Source of the DNA: an uncultured Dysosmobacter sp.
GTDB lineage: Bacteria > Bacillota > Clostridia > Oscillospirales > Oscillospiraceae
Assembly (NCBI GenBank): GCA_934590165.1
Contig: CAKTOO010000019.1
Location: 1 to 53,688 of the forward strand
Direction: 5' to 3'
DNA: 53,688 bases
The position numbers were made by a program, and so were the translations under genes. The notes beneath the pieces are model-generated. The model did no database searches and was not told the origin of the DNA. It worked only from the letters and a program-made list of their open reading frames with translations. This document shows, piece after piece, positions 49,475-53,688 of this stretch. Each line of letters starts with the position of its first letter. Position 1 is the stretch's first letter.

Positions 49475-50038
49475 ATGAACAGTCTGGATACGCTTCAAAA
49501 AACCTTTCGGGTATTTAAAATCATCTCCAAGGTGGCCATGATTCTCTCCTTCGTGTGGGCCGGGCCCACTGTGCTCGGACTTCTGTGCGGCATTGCGTGG
49601 TATTCCGGCGGCAGTGTCATCGGAGCCAGTCAGGAAACGCTGCAATATTTGACCGCGGCAGACAGCCTGGACCGGATGATGGGTGTTTTGCTGTCCGACC
49701 TGGTGTTTGCCTTGACGGACGGGACCCTGTTTTTGCTTGCGTTCTGGTATTTCAAACAGGAGCAGGCGGACGGCACGCCCTTCACCCAAGAGGGCGCGGA
49801 GCAGGTCAAGCGCCTGGGGATCCGGACCATCGTGCTGCCGCTCGTGGCGGTGATTTTGTCCGCTTTGTTTTATGAGGTGTTTGATGTTTCTCAGGCTGCC
49901 TTGCCGGATGGAAGCAATTTGTCAAGCATTTCCCTGGGCATCGCATTGATCCTGGCCTCCTTGGTTTTCTGTTACGGCGCGGAACTGGAGGGAAAAAAGC
50001 GAGACAAGCTGGCAGGTGCGGCGGCATCTGATCCTTGA
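49475..50038 (+). CDS. DUF2975-like membrane protein
   Basis: A 187-residue protein with four hydrophobic segments (about 14-40, 66-90, 113-135 and 150-172). The layout and the polar EQADGTPFTQEGAEQVKRLG loop (about 92-111), with F-T/x-x-x-A-x-x-I/V-K-x-L-G spacing, fit DUF2975. Function unknown. ATG at 49475 follows AAGGAG. It lies 44 bp after the PspC gene and probably shares its transcript. Confidence 0.72.
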   Translation: MNSLDTLQKTFRVFKIISKVAMILSFVWAGPTVLGLLCGIAWYSGGSVIGASQETLQYLTAADSLDRMMGVLLSDLVFALTDGTLFLLAFWYFKQEQADGTPFTQEGAEQVKRLGIRTIVLPLVAVILSALFYEVFDVSQAALPDGSNLSSISLGIALILASLVFCYGAELEGKKRDKLAGAAASDP

Positions 50039-50064
50039 ATATACGGTGAAGGAGAGAATTATCT

Positions 50065-50577
50065 ATGAAACCAAACGCAATCGTATATACATCGAACACG
50101 GGCTATACACAGCAATATGCCAAACTGCTGGGGGAAAAGATGGGACTCCCGGTGTATTCTCTTGACGAGGCCATGGAGAAGCTGGCGCGGGGAAATGCTG
50201 TGATTTACTTTGGCTGGCTCATGGCCGGAAAGGTGCAGGGATATGCCAAAGCCTCCAGACGCTATCGCGTGACGGCGGTCTGCGGTGTGGGAATGGGGGC
50301 TGCCGGTTCCCAGATGCAGGAGCTGCGCAAGGCCAATGCGCTGCCGGCATCCATGCCTGTTTTTACCTTGCAGGGCGGCTTTGATATGGCCCGCCTGCGG
50401 GGGGCTTACAAGCTGATGATGACTGTCATGGTCAAAACGGCAGGCAAAGGTCTGGCGGAGAAGCAGGACCGCACACCCGATGAAGACGCCATGCTGGAGC
50501 TGATGCTTCACGGCGGCAGCCGCGTCAGCGAAGAAAATCTGGCGGCGGTATGGGAATGGTATCAGCAGGCGCGGTGA
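50065..50577 (+). CDS. Flavodoxin-domain protein
   Basis: A 170-residue protein with an N-terminal FMN-binding-type loop YTSNTGYTQQYAKLL (about 8-22) typical of flavodoxin-like domains. The central GVGMGAAGSQ may form the second FMN contact, and the C-terminus is helical. It may carry electrons or act as a small flavin reductase. ATG at 50065 follows GGAGAG. The last gene in the short run starting at 49028. Confidence 0.8.
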   Translation: MKPNAIVYTSNTGYTQQYAKLLGEKMGLPVYSLDEAMEKLARGNAVIYFGWLMAGKVQGYAKASRRYRVTAVCGVGMGAAGSQMQELRKANALPASMPVFTLQGGFDMARLRGAYKLMMTVMVKTAGKGLAEKQDRTPDEDAMLELMLHGGSRVSEENLAAVWEWYQQAR

Positions 50578-50606
50578 CTGAGGCGCTGCCGCTCTGGAAA
50601 TGTGTC

Positions 50607-50635
50607 TCGACGAATCGGGCGTGCCGTGTTATACT
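50607..50635 (+). promoter_or_regulatory. Possible promoter of the DUF5655-like gene
   Basis: TCGACG, 17-bp spacer, TATACT, about 54 bp before the start. The -35 is weak. Confidence 0.45.
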
Positions 50636-50688
50636 GAAAAAGTACGGTATGTCATTCCGGACTGACCGTATGACAGAGGGAGGCTGCC

Positions 50689-51084
50689 ATGAAAACACCT
50701 ATGTATTATGAGGCAGATGTTTTGGCTTTCTTCAGCGGCAAGCCGTTGGAGATGGAACTGTACAACACGCTGTTCCGGCGCATGGAGGAGATATTTTCCG
50801 ATGCGTCTGTCAAGGTGCAAAAAAGCCAGCTCAGCTTTTACGGCAGGCATCTTTTCAGCGCTGTGTCCCTTCCGCTGCGCAGAAAGAAAAATTGGCCAGA
50901 GCACTGCATCGTGGTGACCATTGGGCTTTCTCATCCGCTGGAGTCCCCCCGGACGGCCGTGTCCATGGAGCCATACCCTGGCCGCTGGACCAACCATGTG
51001 CTCATCTCGGAAGCAGCTCAAATCGATGAGGAATTGCTGGAGTGGCTGAAAGAGGCTTGGGTATTCGCGGAGAGCAAGCGTTGA
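50689..51084 (+). CDS. DUF5655-like protein
   Basis: A 131-residue soluble protein. VKVQKSQLSFYGRHLFSAVSLPLRR and the following NWPEHCIVVTIGL strand resemble DUF5655, a small domain often found alone or with DUF4287. Near the end, RWTNHVLISEAAQIDEELLEWLKEA forms a helical cap. Function unknown. ATG follows GGGAGG by 8 bp. Monocistronic or first with the GNAT gene below. Confidence 0.68.
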   Translation: MKTPMYYEADVLAFFSGKPLEMELYNTLFRRMEEIFSDASVKVQKSQLSFYGRHLFSAVSLPLRRKKNWPEHCIVVTIGLSHPLESPRTAVSMEPYPGRWTNHVLISEAAQIDEELLEWLKEAWVFAESKR

Positions 51085-51142
51085 TGGTTGGGCCTCAAAG
51101 CGCGGTGCAGACTGCTGAAGTATGGAAAGGAAGCTGGTCAGT

Positions 51143-51754
51143 GTGATCATCCGTCTGGAAGAACCAAAAGATTACCGCGAGGTGGAGCATCTTACCCGGG
51201 AGGCGTTCTGGAACAAGTACCGTCCCGGCTGTATGGAGCATTATGTGCTGCATTGTTACCGTAGCCGCCCGGAGTTTGTGAAGGAACTGGACTATGTGGT
51301 GGAGGAAGCGGGAAAGATCGTGGCCCACATCATGTACAGCTATGCGCAAATCACCGGGGACGATGGGCGCACCGTCCCCATCCTCATTTTCGGCCCGGTC
51401 AGCGTTTTGCCGGAGGAGCAGGGCAAGGGCTATGGGAGCCGGCTCATCCGCCACACACTGGACCTGGCGGAGAAGATGGGCTGCGGCGCCGTGGCTATCA
51501 CCGGCGATCCCGGATATTATCACCGGTTCGGCTTTTTCAGCGGCAGCCGGCTGGGTATTTATTATGATGGAGTTCCCCGCAGTGAAGAAGCTCCGTTCTT
51601 TATGGTGAAAGAACTGAAAGAGGGCTTCCTGCGGGACATTACCGGCGTTTACAGGGACCCGGAGGGATACTGCGTGGAGGACGCCGCTGTGGACGCCTTT
51701 GACGCGGATTTCCCGACCAAGGAGAAGAAAAAGCTGCCGGGACAGCTGGGATAA
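51143..51754 (+). CDS. GNAT family N-acetyltransferase
   Basis: A 203-residue acetyltransferase. The acetyl-CoA loop is VLPEEQGKGYGSRLIRHTLD (about 92-111, Q-x-x-G-x-G) and ITGDPGYYHRFGF is the C-terminal motif, as in YhbS-type enzymes. The start chosen is GTG at 51143, preceded by AAAGGAAG; the ATG at 51122 has a poorer site. The acceptor is unknown. Confidence 0.87.
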   Translation: MIIRLEEPKDYREVEHLTREAFWNKYRPGCMEHYVLHCYRSRPEFVKELDYVVEEAGKIVAHIMYSYAQITGDDGRTVPILIFGPVSVLPEEQGKGYGSRLIRHTLDLAEKMGCGAVAITGDPGYYHRFGFFSGSRLGIYYDGVPRSEEAPFFMVKELKEGFLRDITGVYRDPEGYCVEDAAVDAFDADFPTKEKKKLPGQLG

Positions 51755-51808
51755 GGAGACGCAGCATGGAGACTGCCATCTGGCGTCACATCAACAGGGA
51801 GAAAGTAT

Positions 51809-51910
51809 ATGGACTGGAAGGCGCGGGCGGAACAATTGAAAACGGATGTCCCGGCCCTGTGGGCGCTGGCGGCCATTTTCCTGGTCAAGCTGGTTTTGCA
51901 TCTGCTGTGA
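51809..51910 (+). CDS. Very short membrane peptide, possible DUF1232 remnant
   Basis: A 33-residue peptide: a soluble MDWKARAEQLKTDVPAL followed by one hydrophobic segment. GGGAGAA lies just upstream. The N-terminal half looks like the start of YkvA/DUF1232 proteins, which continue for about 80 more residues. It may be an internally deleted copy or a genuine small membrane peptide. Confidence 0.4.
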   Translation: MDWKARAEQLKTDVPALWALAAIFLVKLVLHLL

Positions 51911-51989
51911 TGCGGCTGCGGAGGAAAGCTGATATAAACTGGCCGGACAGCGGCCGTCAGAAATAGACCATGATCAAGGGGGTGGCAAT

Positions 51990-52229
51990 ATGGCCCATCG
52001 AATCGATTTCAGCCAATACACGGAGGAGCCGGATTTGCGTGAGATGAGCCGGGAGGCTCTCCGGGAGTATTTGGAGACCGTCAGGGAACGCATCGCCCTG
52101 CTGGATGAGCAGGAGCCGGAGAACATGGACAGCGAGGAATACGAAAGCTGGGGCGACCAACATGAGGCGCTGGAGGACTTGGCGGATGAGATCCTGGACC
52201 GTCTGGATGAGCTGGGAGGCCGCCTGTGA
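51990..52229 (+). CDS. Small acidic helical protein
   Basis: A 79-residue, highly acidic and probably all-helical protein (ALREYLETVRERIALLDEQ, EALEDLADEILDRLDEL). Not recognised. It has no cysteine and no membrane segment. AAGGGGGTGG precedes ATG at 51990. Its stop overlaps the GTG start of the next gene by 4 bp, so the two are translationally coupled. Confidence 0.65.
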   Translation: MAHRIDFSQYTEEPDLREMSREALREYLETVRERIALLDEQEPENMDSEEYESWGDQHEALEDLADEILDRLDELGGRL

Positions 52230-52558
52230 CTGCGTTTCGTTACTGCAAGCTGGAGATTTTTATCCCGGAATCCCACCTGGCTGTCTTGCGGGAGGCGCTG
52301 CGGAAAGCGGATGCCGGACATATCGGGCAGTATGACTGCTGCCTGTCTTACAGCCCGGTCACCGGCTGTTGGCGGCCGCTGGAGGGAACGGCACCGTATC
52401 TTGGGACCATTGGAGAGGTCTGCACCGCGCCGGAACTAAAGGTGGAGGTCACCTGTCCCACGGAGCGGGTGGACGCGGTGGTGGAGGCGGTGAAGCGTGT
52501 CCACCCCTATGAGGAGCCGGTCATCAATGTGCTCCCGCTGTACCGGACGAGCTTTTAA
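52226..52558 (+). CDS. NIF3/YqfO-like small domain protein
   Basis: A 110-residue stand-alone copy of the alpha-beta domain inserted in NIF3/YqfO proteins, related to PII/CutA folds. Diagnostic features are LEIFIPESHLAVLREAL, GHIGQYDCC, a tandem PVTGCWRPLEGTAPYLG and the C-terminal VHPYEEPVINVLPL. It may bind metal or a small ligand; no function is established. GTG at 52226 is fixed by the 4-bp overlap with the preceding gene. Confidence 0.82.
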   Translation: MTAFRYCKLEIFIPESHLAVLREALRKADAGHIGQYDCCLSYSPVTGCWRPLEGTAPYLGTIGEVCTAPELKVEVTCPTERVDAVVEAVKRVHPYEEPVINVLPLYRTSF

Positions 52559-52618
52559 GCATAAGCGACGAAAAACTGTAACTTTACCGGGGCTTTGCGG
52601 CCCAAAAGGGGAACAAGC

Positions 52619-53116
52619 ATGGAACTGGGTCTGACCATTCCGCTGCAGCGGCAGCAAAAGCTGCCTGCGCCGCCTCGCGGCGCAGAGCCGGACCGGCGTT
52701 TTTGCTGGGACGTCCATACCATCCACCTCCGGGGGAGGCGGAGCCTGCTGGCGGTGCACTGTCACAGCCGGTATACCTTTGTGCTGTTCGACCTGCCTGA
52801 ACCCGCGTGGGCGGAGCTGACGGAGACATTTCTTGCGGGCCTGCGCCGGAGCTTCCTGGCTGCCGGAGTGCCGCGGGCGGAAGTGGAGGCTTACCTGTGT
52901 CGCGCGGAAGCGTGCATTCTTACCAGGACCCATGGCCGCCGGGAGGTGGCCTTTCTCAACCGCGCCTGGGAGGATGTGCTGGCGCTGGATTATTGCCTGG
53001 ACGAGACCAGCTGGGAGCAGCCCTTGCTGGAGCGGGCCGTCAATGAAAAGCCAAGCCGCTGTGTGGGCTTCGACGGCTTGGCGCCGGCGGCGGAGCGACT
53101 GGAAAAGAGCCTTTGA
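52619..53116 (+). CDS. DUF6933-like protein
   Basis: A 165-residue soluble protein. RRSLLAVHCHSRYTFVLFDLP and the following AELTETFLAGLRRSFLAAGV are reminiscent of DUF6933, small proteins of unknown function. ATG at 52619 follows AAAAGGGG by 7 bp. There are 60 bp between it and the NIF3-like gene, so it could be in the same transcript. Confidence 0.6.
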   Translation: MELGLTIPLQRQQKLPAPPRGAEPDRRFCWDVHTIHLRGRRSLLAVHCHSRYTFVLFDLPEPAWAELTETFLAGLRRSFLAAGVPRAEVEAYLCRAEACILTRTHGRREVAFLNRAWEDVLALDYCLDETSWEQPLLERAVNEKPSRCVGFDGLAPAAERLEKSL

Positions 53117-53228
53117 GCGGCTTGCGCGGCAAGAGGAAGCAACCGGAGAACTTCTGGTCGATTTTTGAAAAAAGTGATTGACAAGAGACATCTGCTGTGC
53201 TGTTTTTGACATAGCTTCAGGGCAACGG

Positions 53229-53265
53229 CGTCCGAGAGGTTTTCCTCTCGGCGTCGTTTTTTTTA
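53229..53265 (+). terminator. Terminator after the DUF6933-like gene
   Basis: CCGAGAGG/CCTCTCGG with TTTT loop, followed by a run of eight T. Confidence 0.85.
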
Positions 53266-53271
53266 TAAATT

Positions 53272-53300
53272 TTGTATACAACACAAATACAAACGATATT
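53272..53300 (+). promoter_or_regulatory. Putative promoter and palindromic operator of the MFS gene
   Basis: TTGTAT, 17-bp spacer, GATATT. The -35 forms part of a perfect 10-bp palindrome TTGTATACAA (53272-53281), a shape typical of GntR-type operators. Confidence 0.5.
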
Positions 53301-53333
53301 TAATAAATATTCGATATAACGGAGGGAACCGTT

Positions 53334-53615
53334 ATGCGGGGAACAGTACAGACACCAGCGAAGGGAGCGGAGCGGAAAACGCCGCTGTACCGCTGGGTGG
53401 TTTACGGACTTTTAGTTCTGTGTTATTTTTTGGCAAATTTTCACAGGCTGGCCACCGGCGTTATGCAGGAGGAACTGACGGCGGTCTTTGGACTGACGGC
53501 CGCGTCCTTCGGGAACCTGGGAAGCATGGTGCTTTACGCGTATATGGTCATGCAGGTACCCACCGGCATCCTGGTGGACACGATTGGCCCGCGGATGACG
53601 GTGACAGCCGGCTAA
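53334..53615 (+). pseudogene. MFS transporter, N-terminal fragment
   Basis: Only 93 residues are open: a charged N-terminus, the first membrane segment (WVVYGLLVLCYFLANFHRLATGV), a second segment and the start of the MFS motif A-like region (VDTIGPRMTVTAG). MFS proteins need about 400 residues. A stop at 53613-53615 follows at once. ATG at 53334 follows GGAGGG. The frame is probably cut by an inserted element, or the rest lies beyond the window after that element. Confidence 0.78.
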
Positions 53616-53688
53616 AGTGCTCCCCAAGTCAAGGACATTTTCATTTGACCCATAGCGGCAGCATACCGGCGGGGTACTCACCTGTGGT
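53614..53688 (-). other. Possible end of an insertion element
   Basis: From the point where the MFS frame is lost the sequence has no MFS character. On the minus strand a frame ends GEYPAGMLPLWVK-stop near 53648, which looks like the C-terminus of another gene running in from outside the window. An IS end is the simplest reading; no inverted repeat partner is visible. Confidence 0.35.

Noticed and set aside
51766..51966. 66-codon plus-strand frame after the GNAT gene
   Set aside because: Composition is not protein-like; the alternative frame at 51809 has a better start and a coherent membrane segment.

Overview
The window looks like chromosomal DNA from a GC-rich, low-oxygen member of the Clostridia, most likely Oscillospiraceae/Ruminococcaceae. 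This rests on gene content, not on a database search: ECF-type vitamin transporters under riboswitches, a YedF/class V aminotransferase/DUF3343 set, a FeoAB operon with a FeoB-associated Cys-rich peptide, a clostridial tandem-OB single-strand-binding-like protein, purine-rich Shine-Dalgarno sites and near-consensus sigma-A promoters. No CRISPR array, prophage or plasmid backbone was seen.

Layout. 1-1350: 3' end of a 23S rRNA, tRNA-Lys(CTT), tRNA-Glu(CTC), then a 5S rRNA with its own promoter. 1428-2679: an IS30-family insertion sequence. 2.8-7.5 kb: small membrane proteins, glyA, formyl-THF cyclo-ligase with dinB, and an FMN-riboswitch-controlled riboflavin transporter. 7.8-12.5 kb: a SLOG protein, a TPP riboswitch with thiT (split by a probable TA-flanked MITE), a hairpin-rich convergent spacer, and the iron operon feoA-feoB-Cys-rich peptide behind a dyad operator. 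12.6-21.3 kb: a VOC protein, an ECF sigma/anti-sigma pair, a lysA-like gene, yedF-csd-DUF3343, NUDIX, an SSB-like gene and a DUF2974 hydrolase. 21.4-23.5 kb: an AT-rich island with an M28 peptidase lipoprotein and TnpV.

23.6-36.4 kb: a sugar-kinase-like gene, amidohydrolase, rRNA pseudouridine synthase, CdaR/PucR-type regulator, ftsE-ftsX-M23 peptidase (division-linked wall hydrolysis), greA-lysS, and a nucleotidyltransferase with galE. 36.5-43 kb: a FecCD-type ABC transporter whose permease and binding protein both carry large in-frame internal deletions, a siroheme reductase, and a copper module (CsoR and a CopA fused to CopZ with an internal CopZ start). 43-53.7 kb: a frameshifted IS200-type transposase, an M20 peptidase/YfcC transporter pair, a sensor kinase fused to the DNA-binding end of a response regulator by deletion, and a run of small accessory genes. 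The window closes in an MFS gene cut by what looks like the end of an insertion element.

The most notable observations are the copA/copZ fusion with nested start, the repeated in-frame deletions between 37 and 52 kb, the MITE lodged between a TPP riboswitch and its gene, and the independently promoted 5S rRNA. I did not find a clearly new multi-gene defence or biosynthetic system. Family names come from recognising motifs; DUF assignments in particular should be confirmed by profile search.
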